Assembly: GCA_018389105.1 (NCBI GenBank)
Contig: JACATO010002450.1
Span: forward strand, 1,620,501 to 1,684,500
Origin: Nautilus pompilius
Lineage: Eukaryota > Mollusca > Cephalopoda > Nautilida > Nautilidae
Direction of reading: 5' to 3'
DNA length: 64,000 bases
A program made the position numbers and the translations under genes. Shown piece by piece: positions 53,354-64,000 of this stretch. The notes beneath the pieces are model-generated. The model did no database searches. It worked only from the letters and a program-made list of their open reading frames with translations, and had not been told where the DNA came from. The number at the start of each line of letters is the position of its first letter. Position 1 is the stretch's first letter.

Positions 53354-55674
53354 ATCGAAAAAGTGTATTTCTGTTTTTTTTTTTTTGTGGAGAGAGAAAG
53401 TATTTGTTTAAATGGCAGTTTTCGCTGGTGTCCTTTTCCTATTCTGAAGTAGACATTATCAAGGTCAAGAAAACAGAGACATTTTCTCAAACTCCAGTCT
53501 CTCTTTGAAAATTGTATACCAAATTAACTGGGTCCCGACCTCGTGGAGGGGAAAATTCTTCAAATGCGGCATGAAATGTGGCAAAAAGAAAATGCTCCCT
53601 TGAAGAATCTTTCATTAAAGATTCTCGTATTTGGAAGAAACTCATTGATGTGGTCGGGTGCGATAATTGCTGACGGAATCTTCTTTTAGAACACTGGCAT
53701 TAAACAAAGTATTAGCTAAATTCTTCAGCAGTCTGAAATTCTTCACATTTCGTGTACAGTGAAAAGGTAAATCTGTATAATAATTCTTGTCTAAAGTTTA
53801 TATATTTGTAGGTTGTGTCTCTAAGCAACATAAAAATTAATAAAATATTTTCTGACTGGTCGGAGACTAATGGCAGATCATCTTGGTTGGCACAACCAAG
53901 TACCCTTTGAATCTCAAGTAACTTTCGCTGTTAAAAAATACACCACCAAAACACGGAAACAAGACTAAAATAGCAATTATAGCATCAAGGTTGGTCATGG
54001 TGCTTAACAGAATTAAAAAAAAGAAAAAACAATTTCATTTAATCCGTTTCTGAACTGCATACTGTTATTTCTATACCAAATCTGATGGGTAAATCGGTGG
54101 TATACCAGATGTAAAACGTGGAAGATAACAACGTAGGATATGGTATAGCATCCAGAAGAGACAAAGACCAAAATAACTGTTTGGATCATTCTTAAAGCAT
54201 ACTTTTTGAAGTCCATTACTAAAGAAAAACTTGAAAAAAACCTAACTGACTTTTAGATTTAAGTAATTTAAACTTGTGCCCCATTCTACTATAACTGTAG
54301 TTAGCTGCTGAAGTATAAGAAAAACAACAAAACATTTAGATGCACTTTCTCAGACCCACTTAATATTTCAAAAACTTCCGACTAAATTCTCTTTTTATTC
54401 GGTGTTTCCAATATGTCTGATATTTTTCTCTGTGTTGGAGCTCCAAAGTCTCGATCAGTTTTTTAAAAAATGACCCGTCTTTGAGCTTCTTCTATACTAT
54501 GAATGCTTTAGAAATAAAAGGGCACAGGCGCCAGAATTTCTTTTCTTATATCGATGATAGTTCTATTTACTTTACTGACTTTCTTAACGAATGTGTCTGG
54601 CCTGATATTTATAGCTTCATGTTTAAATAATGCAAAAAATAGATCTGTATAATTAAATTATCACCTGACAGTTTATAGATACGAAGAAAAAGCGCATAAT
54701 AACAACAACAACAAATTATTGAAAGCCTTTGTTGTCTCCGAATACGTTCTAGGTAATAAATATAAATCAAATGCAGGTAAGCTGTCTCTGTTATTCTCAA
54801 GTCCAGGTATCCAACCGTTTGCATTTAAAAAATAGATTTTGGAAATTTTACGACTAGCTCCACATCTTCGAGCTAAGGATAAGTAAAGAAAGACGATATT
54901 TTCTAACTTCATCACTGTTCTGCGGTAAAATAGGTTGTTTTTCCCAGAGCAGCATCAACGATTATCTCACTAGCTTTAGAAGGAAAAGTGTACATAAACT
55001 GGTGCTTCCAATAGTAAGAACACCACCAGTAATCGACGACAGTGAACAAGACGCACGAACGCAACAATAGGTGCGGATTACTGCGAGGTCTGTGCTTATT
55101 TCTGGTCGAGCGAGTTTTGTCCTGCAAAATCGATTAAGTACCGTTTCGTTTGAACTAGAAGACCTCTTCGTAGCAGTTTTCACAGATCATCTCCACTTGC
55201 GACCGGACGCTTTTACATATCATCGGAAAATACAGCAGGGAATTTATGGCTAACTTACTCAAGTTCTTTCCTTTGTTTCTCCGTGTCGATTTATAGCAGT
55301 TCTGGGCGTTAAGAAAGTCGAAAACGCCACGTAATACTTTATCTTCCCGTCTTGAAGAAAATCGCAGCGAGATGTTTATTAACCAGCCAATCGACAACCG
55401 AACAGTAAATGGAAGAAATTATGGAAATCCAGGTATTTGGCATTTATTGGTGTGTGGCTGGAGTGTTCATTTCTGATGAGATTCGTTTGGCGGTTCATAC
55501 CTGAACTAAGTCGAACGGACACTAAAGAAGTTTATCAATCTGTCAACATTGAGTCTGTCGAGAAGATAGATCAATTTTTAAAATTATTATTATTGTTGTT
55601 ATTATTATTATTATTATCATTAAGATAAATTGTAGCATTTATATATCTAACACTGAAAATCTTGGCCTGGGAAA
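53354..55674. other. Upstream region of the GPR158-like gene
   Basis: No exon was identified in the 2.3 kb before the putative signal-peptide exon. The promoter and 5' UTR presumably lie here or include a further upstream non-coding exon. Nothing recognisable as a core promoter was seen. Confidence 0.4.
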
Positions 55675-55860
55675 ATGATTACCCGAAGTGGAATGATGTA
55701 CCTGTGTATCTGTTCTATTGGGATGACGGTGATGGATAACTATGGGAAACTGCACGGTCCAGGTATGTTTTCGTTATCACTCTTTGTTTTCAATGCTGTG
55801 GAAAAGTAAAGTATTATCGAGACTTACGGTGGTAATTTCCTAATAATAATAATAATAATA

Positions 55861-55895
<35 letters not shown>

Positions 55896-58800
55896 TTTTG
55901 GTTTGGTTTAGTTGATTCAAAAGAGGAAAGTCATTGTGGTTTTGACTAATGTCCAAGGTTACTTCGAATCAAGAGGCGGGTGGCTGCATGTTGACTGGTC
56001 ACATAATTAGATATTAAAAGGTGAGATAAATAACTATAAATATTTAAAGCCGTATGCGCCCAGTGAATGTTACAATTTAAATGTTTAATGTCGTGATGCC
56101 GTTAACTCTGAGTTACATAGCCGTAGGTCCCCGAAAGCCACCCTGTTTGAAGGTTTACAAGCACATATCTCCGAACGGACAAAGATAGACCATCTCGACC
56201 GACGACACCCTCATGTGCTGGTTGTTTTCGTTCGTACGAGAACAGATCAGTGACGTAACCTTCATAAGGCAAGGACAGGAGCCCCTGGGAACTTCGGATA
56301 ACCGTCAAACCCTTTTCTGCGGGTAGCAAAATATCTTTTCAACAATATATCACTAGAACACCACCTCCCCCCCTTCAGAGCCTTTTATAATTAGGCGTCA
56401 CACAAACCACTGACCGATGATAGAGAAATACCATTTATTGAACCGGTCGGCTGGCAGTCGGGGGGGGGGAGTGGGTTATGAAACACCAGGTGAAGCCAGA
56501 TTAAAGGGTTTTCACGGATTAGCGATGTGGCGCCCGGGCTTCACGAGATGAAAACTATGTAGTGCGCATGGGTCACCGGAAGGCCCCTATAGAATTTCTT
56601 GCCCGAGACCCCTCCGGATATAAGGTCACACCTTTGGAATAAATAGCGATGTTTGTAGATAAACGTTTTTCTTTATTTGTCTGTTTGTTTTGGTCGGACT
56701 ACTTTCTCAAGAAAGGGGTCAGAAGGGTCAGCGTCAGTGGGTGGCCTAGTGAGTTTCCTGGGTTGCGGCGAGAAGAAGCCACGCTAGGAAGGTATTCCGA
56801 AGTGAGCTAACTCCGAACGGGAGTCGAACTTGGACCCTCGCGCAGCCCAACTAACATCTAAAAAGGAAACTTAAATTTAATTTAAAAAAGAGATTTACAA
56901 ACTCCTGAGAGATCAAGAAAGCTAAAGAAAAACATAGGCAGAGCGCTATAGAGGGCTAACCTCACAGTTAAGCGTATTTGCGTTAGGCCCTCATTTCGTG
57001 GATCGTGACGTCACGTCCGGGAACCGGTCTCGACGCACCTGACCTCCCCGGCCAGAGGCAGCAACATTCCTTTATACGTTTAGTTATCTCTGTAGGGTAT
57101 AATATAAGAAAATCGAGAATTTGCTGACAGTTTTTACATATGGCTTTGGAATCGGTGTTTCTGAGAAAGGAAGAAAAAAAACACAAACAAAGCAACAGCT
57201 TTAATTATTATTCCTTACACATTAACGGCTCTTAAAAACCATTCGTGACTTTAGAGTGTACACATTTCCAAATGATAACCAGGCTACAGCTGCCAAGCCG
57301 GCGCCAATTCTGTACCGGTAATATGATGAAGATTAACTTATCATCAGATCTCAAAGGTCCCCGCATCCGCCAGATTCACGCTGCATTCCTCTCCGACGCA
57401 TTGACCCGAACGTCAGACAGTCTATCGGGTAAACAATAATAAAACCAGCAAGATATTATCAGAGTAAGGATTTGGTGGAGAAAGCGGCCTTAAAACTCGC
57501 TTCCCGTGGTACTCGCAGTGGTCACGGGACTAGGCACAGAAAAAGAGAATTCGAGAAATATCTTCCGCCCACTTCATTTGTTGCCTTCTCTCCCTTTAAA
57601 CTGTTCAGACTTTTCTACGTATTTTAGTCAGATTGCGCGGGTTCTTATCTTACAACACAGTCCCCCTTTTCTGCTATAGAACAGCGATGTCGGTGTATCA
57701 CGCGCACCCACCGCCTTTCCCTGTAGCGCGCGCCCCGGGCGACGATGAATGAACCCGATCCCAGCAGGCGAATCGATAGAGATTCGATTCCACTTTGTCT
57801 AGTTTAACCGATGCTACAGGAATGCAGAAGTGCCATTCTGACTTATATCGGACTCCGAAATATGCTTGTTTTTGAATTTAAAGCTGCTTTTGGCTCAAAT
57901 ACGTGAAATGTAAGAGATCTGAATTTTATTCACCTGATTAGCATGGAAACGGCGATATTTAGCAAAACGTATACAAATTTTGAGGCGACCCATCCGTATT
58001 CGATCATTGCTTTCTTATTCCTCAATCTCAACCTGATAGCGAAGATGAAATTTTTGGAAATTGTATATATATAGTTTTTGCCCAAATTTTTACCCAGAAG
58101 CTCCTTTAAGGCGGTCTGCTCTACCACTACATCACACACCGCTAATAATTCAAACAGGTTCGTTCATAATTCTACTGCAATTCCTTAATATCGATCTGCG
58201 CTGATACCTGAGTTAATTTTACTTTTGAACACTAGTGTTTTAACAATCGATTTTCGTAAAAAGAAAAAGTATCACTTCGCACATTTAAATTCCTTAAATT
58301 TTTTGAAAAGCCATATCACATATCCAGTGGTCGAGCTAAGCACCCGAGATGATCGCAACTGTTCTGGGCGCCCTATATCTTTAATTAAAAGCCCGGGACA
58401 ATCCTAGTGGGAAAGTGAAGCGCCGACTCTTCTAAAATAGGGAATTCTCGTTTCAGAAACATTAAATAAAATGAAGAAAGCTCTCGACTACGTACACGTG
58501 GTCGAGAAAGAAGGTCAGTGCGATTCACGACACGTCCTGATGATGGACTTCGATCACACCGGATGGAACCAGTACGCCTCCATTGCCGTTAGCACCGCGA
58601 ACTTCGTCAGCACGCTGTTGGCCCTCGGCAGCGGGAAGCTAGAGACCGTTGTCACCGAAGAGACCCTGTTCGCCATCACCAGAAACAACGTGCGCAAAAA
58701 CCGCATCATCTTCGGAGCGGGCATGGCCTTCGAACCGCAAGTCTTTCCTCCTCATGAGCGATTCAGCCCCTTTTCGTACAAGACGAATGGGTCGATGATG

Positions 58801-61800
58801 TACAGTTTAGACATATCCCAGAAATACGACTATCTGAAACCCGAAGCTGTCTGGTACAACAAGGTGAAAAACAAAACGCTAGAGAGTCTCTCTTTCTGGA
58901 CAGATAAAATTCAATACAGGTAAGAATATTTACGCCGACTGTCTAAGCATTCATCAGAATAAAGCCTAAGTGAAAAGTTTTGCATCACCCTTATATTTTC
59001 AAATCATGGCTGGAAGCTGTTACCCGTGATCAACTCTGAGTAGTCCCCCTTGTCGTCGTCATGGTGTACGATGTCTTTTGGGAAATCGTCTATTTCCCTG
59101 TCAAATTTCACAGTTTTGTCCATTTCTCCATTAAAGACGCGGAACATCACAAATTGGTACGTACTTAAATACGATAACGCAGCGTTATTGTGTAAATTAA
59201 ACATGCTTAATTCGCCTATATCAAGTAAAATTAGAAAATTTTAGGGTGATGCAAAGCTTTTGGCCTCCATAGCTGTAAGTAAAATAAAAAATAATTGCGA
59301 TTCTTTTGTTTTTTTGTTTTCTTTCAACATCTTTCTTAAAAAATATTGGCACCTGAGAGGAAACAGCTCAGGCGTTGACAAAGATGGCGTCAGTATACTG
59401 TCTTAATGATGGCTATAACTTTAACTGATCAAGCATGAATAAATACATACTTAAAGAGTTAATTGTTGCTTTTTTTTCCAAATACAGAGTCTGCACATAA
59501 CTGTTATTCAGTTCTAAGAGATTAATCAATGTCTGCATTTGAACAATATATTTTAAAAGAACGACGGCGCGATCTACATCCTTGACTTACGATAACAACT
59601 GGTTAATGACAAAATGTTGGACAAAAACTGAGATACATTTATACAGCACACATATTGACTTTATCTGTAGGGTAGATTAGACGCTATTTTTAAAAGGCTA
59701 AGTAGCATTTTGGCTGATATGAATAAAATATGCATTTATTCGATCGGTGACCCAGTAGGTAGTCTACTAACTGTCAAGACTGAACTGCTCAGTTCGATTC
59801 CTGCTCCGGGTCGGTTCGGTTTGCCGTGCTTCCCTGGCATAGTTCCCTCTCGTTCTCCTGCACCGGCTGGGTGCGTGAGTTTCTTCCCACATCTAAAAAT
59901 GGAAAAATTCTAATAATGACTTTCTTTTTCTCGCTGCAGTCTGAAGTGCTGGGCCTCTCGCGGCGTAGGTTAGGCAACGCCTCCTAGCGGATAACCGCGG
60001 CACTGGGCTTCCCCGTCAGGGTAGACTCCATTGTGAAGACATTATCTTGCTTGTTATCACTGGTGTACGATACGACGACTCAGAGTAGTTAAGCTAGTCC
60101 TTTGACGAGGCTGGTTGTTTAAGTGTGTTTACCCGCCTGTAAAGCGGATACTACTTGATGTTTTCTTGATTTTTTTTCAAATAACAAAATTTATTATTAT
60201 TAACAGTGATGGATATTAGTAATTAAAATAAATACAATTTTAATTCATTTAAGAAAACTCTCCAAAAATCTTTAAAAAAAAAAAAGAAAGAAAGAAAGAG
60301 AGAGAGAGAGAGGAATGTTGGTATTAAACAATCATACAAAGTAATTTATTTAAGAACTTAATTTAGAGAACTGAAGTTCACTGAAACCTGAGCACTTTTC
60401 GAACTCGTTTGGATGACGTCATAGCTCCCCGGTTGAGGATACCGCGAACCAGTTGAGTGAGTCGTAGTTGTGCACGGTGTCGCATACCTTTCGGTCTGTG
60501 CCTCAGTTGCACATGACGGTTTGCCGCATGACGTCACCGCTTTCCCTCCCCCTCTCATTTCAAAAGAGCTTAAAATACGAGAAGATGGCTGTGTTTTTGT
60601 GGTCAGTCATTTCAGCGAGTGGATTCCAGCAGTATATGTTAAAGGAAACAGCCATGCACGGAAGCATAGACAAATAATAAAATAAAACTGAATGACTGAA
60701 GAAAAAGAAAGGAGCCGCTGATTGTTTATTAAGTCTACCTATCGACAACTTTGATAGTATATCCGTCGGGCCCGTCTTTGCCGAAGGTTCTGGAAGGCAT
60801 CGACTCTCATTTCAGCCTCTTTTTTTTTTAGAATTGCGAATGGTAGCGTATAGATTTCCTTTCGGTATTCAGCGAACTACCGTAAATTTTCATCACTTTT
60901 TACACGGGTAAAGTGGGTCATCGCAAATCATCCCAACTCCGTACTTACAATACCTTAATACTCTCCACACACCGACCAGAATTATTCATCTATCTAGAAA
61001 TCATGCTCATATAACTAGACGCCGTAGCCACGGCGACCTCTGATTGAGTCGACTCAGTCGTCGTCATGAATTTGTAAGGTCTTTTCCCGGAAATCATCTA
61101 TTTGCCTGTTAGATTTCAAATTGTCACATTTCACAACTTTGGTCGTGTTCGTGCAAGTAGCCAATATGATCAATAGGCAGTATATTAATGTCACCTTTGC
61201 AGCCGATTTCCTATCTTTTCCAGACATTTGGTCGCTCTCCCCCATCTTTCTCTGTCTCTCTCTCTCTATCTCAGTAATATTTGGTGGTTGATTACATGCA
61301 GAATATTCAGCCGATAAGTGGCCTAAGAACAAAGCTTCATTTATGTGCAAATAACCCTCACACGCAGACCCCGTTTCAGTATTTTGTGCGTAAACCTATC
61401 CCTTTATTAAGCTTAAGGCACATTATAATTATTTTTTAGTGAATTTATCTTCTCTGGAATAGATCTAGAAAAATATTAGTAGAGCGAATAAAATAAATGG
61501 AATACGACAAGGAAGAGGTTGTCGATTAGGTTTCGTTACTGGTGATGCAAAAAGATGGCGTCGACTGACTTTTTGAAACAGCTTAAGAACAATTTTTGTT
61601 GTTTCGGTGAGGTGGGGCAGTACGCCTGGAACATGAACAACAATGACAGCCCTAAGGGACATTCCTGTTTCTTCTTCGCAGTGTAATAGACACGTTTTAA
61701 AATTATTATAATTTTTTTTAAAAAAACTTTTCTATTTGCAGCCATGGCCAAAAGTTCTGCATCAGCCGCCTGATAAATCGATTTAAAACTGATGAATTAT

Positions 61801-63429
61801 TATAATAATGTTACATTAACGTACTGAAATACGTATCACTTTGTAGTTTCCTACATAATGAAAAACTGTCCAAATCTGACAAATGCGACGATTTGAAATC
61901 TAACAGACAAAGAGATGGTTTGTTTGTTTGTTTTTTGTTTTTTTTAAAAAAAGACCTCACAGATCTTGACAAATGGAACCACTCAATTAGAAGTCGCCGT
62001 GGTTACAGTGTCAAGCTATATGAACATGATACGAAAATCGATATAGTTAAATTTCCAGGGTGGTGCAAAACTTTTGTCTATGGACGTGGATTTGTTTTAT
62101 TCTTTTATTATTATTTAGAATAGGCTTTTGTTTGTTTTTTTATATATCTATGCAATTACGTAATAATTGTTATTCACGGAGATCTGTACTGTTTTCATCA
62201 AAGAAGAAACTGTAGTCTCTCCAACAAATCAGAAGAGATCATCCAGCCTGTAATAGACTCGAAGGATGGTTACTGGACCTTTCCTTACTTTGACTGTAGT
62301 GGAGCGAATATTTGGATGGTCACCTATTCGACCCCAATCCTATGGCTAAAAACGGCACAAAACAAGATAATATTCAAGTAAGTTCATTTCACACATTCAT
62401 CTAACGTTTCCACTTGGTTGTAGGATTTTACTGATTTATATTGAAATCCAATAATCTGTTTGTTCAAGTTTAAATATTAAAAATCTCTCTCCCCCGTCTT
62501 TTAATTGTTAATATTCATGATTACTGCAATGCACTAGAACTTGTCATTTCACTGCTAGATAGGACTTATTGTAAAAAAAAAAAAGAGAGAGAAAAATTAG
62601 GAATAATAAATGCATTATGCAGATAATTAACTGCTATGTTTTATAGCAACATAAACAGAGTTCTGTTGATTTAAAGTGGAACAAACTGCAATAACAAAAA
62701 CAACATAATATCACAGTAGATTATCTCCCATGCGACTGTTCTTTTGGGAGAGAGAGAATCTATCTCGAGGAAACACGGTGTACATTATTCACGGTGACTG
62801 ACGCAAAAATGGTTTACGCTTGAAGAATTAATAATGAAAAAATATTTTTCTCACAGGCAAGCATGATTCGCTTATATAATAATTGCTGTATTTTACAGAA
62901 TATTTAGAAGATAGAGTCTCTACGATAATTAAATTTAAAAAAAAAACAACAGAAAACAGTTTTTTTCCAAATTCAGATTAGTACGTTTAGTTTATTTAAT
63001 TTTTAACAAAATATATGGATTATCAGCCAGCCCAACAGTTAGGGTTCTTCCGACAAACGATACGTCATTCGAAGTTTATCAACGCAAAAAGGAATAAAAA
63101 CGGTCGTAAAACAATTATTAATCTTGAAGGTTTACAAAATGATAGTGTGGATACATATTTATTTTACTCAGGAATGACTTCTGTCATTTCTAACAAACTT
63201 TTTCTTAGACTCAGAGTGAATGGACCTGCTCAGTTAGAATTATAACATCAATGTTTCCGATCCGGAGGAGTCTAGTTGCACTGTAAGTAGTGAGAAGTTA
63301 GCAGAACCAGTCTGGTCTTCGAAACCAGTGGATGGCCACGCAGGCCGCCTTTCTCACATACTGAAAGGTAAAGAACTTAAGGGTTCAAAGTCTTCTATTG
63401 CCTTATTATCATTGCAAGAACAGTCTAAC

Positions 63430-63502
<73 letters not shown>

Positions 63503-63510
63503 TATTATTA

Positions 63511-63559
<49 letters not shown>

Positions 63560-63569
63560 TATTATTATT

Positions 63570-63602
<33 letters not shown>

Positions 63603-63837
63603 GCACTGAAGCACTACATTTTAAACTGGAGTTCAGCAACAAAATTGTTAATTTATATTTGTTTAATCAAATTAGTTAGTTATTTATTAGGGCGGGGGGT
63701 GCTTCGAATTTTCCAGAGGAGCCGCCTTTGTCGACATAGAATTGACGTACGTCGACATCAACCAGTGCGACATATCTTCCACCAATTCGTCTTTCGACGT
63801 GTTCCACGGTACGCACAACTGCCAGCTCACAACCAAG
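55675..63837 (+). CDS. Class C orphan GPCR, GPR158/GPR179-like, 5' part (exons 1-4), runs off the window
   Basis: Exons are 55675-55762, 58457-58919, 62216-62377 and 63717-63837, joined in phases 1, 2 and 2; the last ends in phase 0 at AAG|GTGAGG. The 834 nt give 278 residues with no stop. Residues 1-20 look like a signal peptide with the hydrophobic core MMYLCICSIGMTVM. Exon 2 has GWNQYASIAVSTANFV and a run of basic residues after LFAITRN. Exon 3 has GYWTFPYFDCSGANIWMVTY, the aromatic/acidic Cache signature. Exon 4 has VDIELTYVDINQCD and FHGTHNCQL. That order, with VDI..VDI.QC then GTH.C, is the pre-EGF segment of GPR158/GPR179. Mammalian GPR158 is a plasma-membrane receptor described as a metabotropic glycine receptor signalling through RGS7-Gbeta5; Drosophila smog is a related receptor. 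N-glycosylation sequons NGS, NKT, NKS and NSS fit an extracellular domain. The EGF-like and 7TM parts are not in the window. The family call is by eye; another dCache receptor is the main alternative. Confidence 0.75.
55841..55896. repeat. AAT microsatellite in receptor intron 1
   Basis: AAT triplets with one missing base, about 80 bp after the exon 1 donor. Other short TTA/AAT runs occur at 1131-1155, 9102-9138, 10238-10275 and 55584-55620. Confidence 0.9.
56735..56880 (-). repeat. tRNA-derived SINE-like copy, minus orientation
   Basis: On the minus strand, TAGATGTTAGTTGGG (A-box-like) is followed by AAGTTCGACTCCCG (near-perfect B box). The rest of the body contains GGAATACCTTCCTAGCGTGG. 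It is in receptor intron 1. Related to, but not obviously the same subfamily as, the two other copies. Confidence 0.5.
58973..59275. mobile_element. Short MITE, copy A of an AAAAGTTTTGCATCACCC-ended family
   Basis: The ends AAAAGTTTTGCATCACCC (58973) and GGGTGATGCAAAGCTTTTGG (59244-59263) are inverted copies of each other. The roughly 300-bp unit lies just downstream of receptor exon 2. Its centre (TCGTCGTCATG then AAATCGTCTATTTCCCTGTC) is homologous to 61059-61150, and in inverted sense to 61885-61920. The minus strand has a 66-codon open frame containing KFDREIDDFPKDIVHHDDD, echoed in copy B. Confidence 0.6.
59736..59915 (+). repeat. tRNA-derived SINE-like copy
   Basis: A pol III A-box-like TGACCCAGTAGG and, about 45 nt on, a B-box-like AGTTCGATTCCT are present. 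They are followed by a body ending TTCTTCCCACATCTAAAAAT. The same tail, CTCCCACATCTAAAAAT, and a related body occur at 100-285, so this is a dispersed family. It lies in receptor intron 2. It does not fold as a functional tRNA. Confidence 0.6.
61058..61160. mobile_element. Partial MITE copy B, same family
   Basis: TCGTCGTCATG followed by GGAAATCATCTATTTGCCTG matches the centre of copy A in the same orientation. The terminal repeats are not visible here, so this is a fragment or a diverged copy. On the minus strand the shared part reads CDNLKSNRQIDDFREK and ends in HDDD. Confidence 0.4.
61741..62085. mobile_element. MITE copy C, inverted, same family, adjacent to receptor exon 3
   Basis: The ends GGCCAAAAGTTCTGCATCAG (61746-) and GGGTGGTGCAAAACTTTTG (62058-62076) are degenerate inverted repeats of the copy A termini. 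The centre is shared with copies A and B in the opposite orientation (KCDDLKSNRQ on the plus strand). It ends about 130 bp before receptor exon 3. Confidence 0.5.
62216..62377 (+). CDS. GPR158-like exon 3, Cache-domain ligand-pocket segment
   Basis: The frame is open back to a TAG at 62121, so the 5' boundary depends on which AG is used. TGTAG|T at 62215 gives AG+T (Ser) in phase with exon 2. Two closer-packed alternatives, AAG at 62203 and AAG at 62206, keep the same phase and would add a few residues including an extra NCS sequon. The 3' end is AA|GTAAGT at 62378. The core block places Tyr-Phe-Asp where GPR158 has Tyr-Leu-Glu, so the acidic pocket residue is Asp, the common residue in other dCache domains. 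Confidence 0.72.
63431..63603. repeat. TTA/TTG microsatellite in receptor intron 3
   Basis: About 140 bp of TTA triplets with small phase slips is followed by a pure TTG run. It lies about 110 bp upstream of exon 4 of the receptor gene. Confidence 0.95.
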
Positions 63838-64000
63838 GTGAGGCAGCTGTCATAAGAGGGAGACGAGAGCGCCCTTCTATCTTAGTTCATCGCTGGTGGG
63901 TGGAGGGTGGGTCTTTAACTTGCCACGCATGCGCAGCGCCAGGCCGTACCGGTGAATGTCGATATGGAAGCGAGCGCGAGATTCGCAGAAAGATGCCGGG

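Noticed and set aside
59736-59915. Possible functional tRNA gene
   Set aside because: A- and B-box-like sequences are present but no cloverleaf with acceptor stem could be drawn, and a related copy with the same tail exists at 100-285; a SINE explains it better.
63328-63679. Long Tyr/Ile/Leu-run frames
   Set aside because: They are frames through the TTA/TTG microsatellite in receptor intron 3.
63691-63716. Earlier acceptor TTATTAG|GG for receptor exon 4
   Set aside because: In the phase required from exon 3 it gives an in-frame TAG within 16 codons; the TTTTCCAG acceptor at 63716 restores the VDI..VDI.QC frame.
1-64000. CRISPR arrays, operons, LTR retrotransposons, rRNA
   Set aside because: Nothing with the required repeat-spacer structure, LTR pairs or rRNA conservation was seen; the DNA is clearly animal nuclear sequence.

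Overview
The window is eukaryotic genomic DNA from an animal. It has spliced genes with GT-AG introns of one to several kb, many decayed DNA transposons, tRNA-derived SINE-like repeats, and TTA and GA/CA simple repeats. Protein resemblance and repeat style suggest a lophotrochozoan, most likely a cephalopod mollusc. This is inference; no sequence search was possible.

Three genes could be rebuilt by hand by joining exons across phase-compatible splice sites. (1) ZFYVE19/ANCHR, the abscission (NoCut) checkpoint regulator, lies on the minus strand from 40927 to 19061. It has 11 coding exons and a complete 438-residue protein with an atypical N-terminal FYVE finger, MIM1-like helices and a C-terminal B-box-like zinc finger. 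(2) MRPL49 (mL49), a mitochondrial large-subunit ribosomal protein, lies on the plus strand from 41373 to 45212. It has 4 coding exons and a complete 187-residue protein with a predicted targeting peptide. The two genes are head to head, with 445 bp between start codons, implying a shared bidirectional promoter. (3) The 5' part of a class C orphan receptor of the GPR158/GPR179 type lies on the plus strand from 55675 to the right edge. Four exons encode a signal peptide and a Cache-like extracellular domain; the 7TM part would lie beyond 64000.

Layout: 1-14500 is a CpG-retaining, gene-free flank. It holds a SINE-like copy, a pogo/Tigger relic, a hAT relic and simple repeats. From 14500 to about 46900 lies an AT-rich, strongly CpG-depleted block that contains ZFYVE19 and MRPL49, except for the CpG-retaining shared promoter. 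ZFYVE19 introns carry mariner, Tc1-like, GTF2I-type hAT and a TIR-bounded 2.5-kb hAT element, plus a 3-copy 168-bp tandem repeat. From 46900 to 64000 CpG returns. This part holds a Tc1 relic, a foldback hairpin, a Tigger-like MITE with TA duplications, a short MITE family, SINE-like copies and the receptor gene.

The genes are functionally unrelated: cytokinesis checkpoint, mitochondrial translation, cell-surface signalling. The most interesting signals are the sharp CpG mosaic (a gene-body methylation footprint over the two housekeeping genes but not the receptor), the compact bidirectional promoter, the receptor's ligand-pocket sequence, and an excess of TGACGTCA palindromes confined to CpG-retaining DNA.
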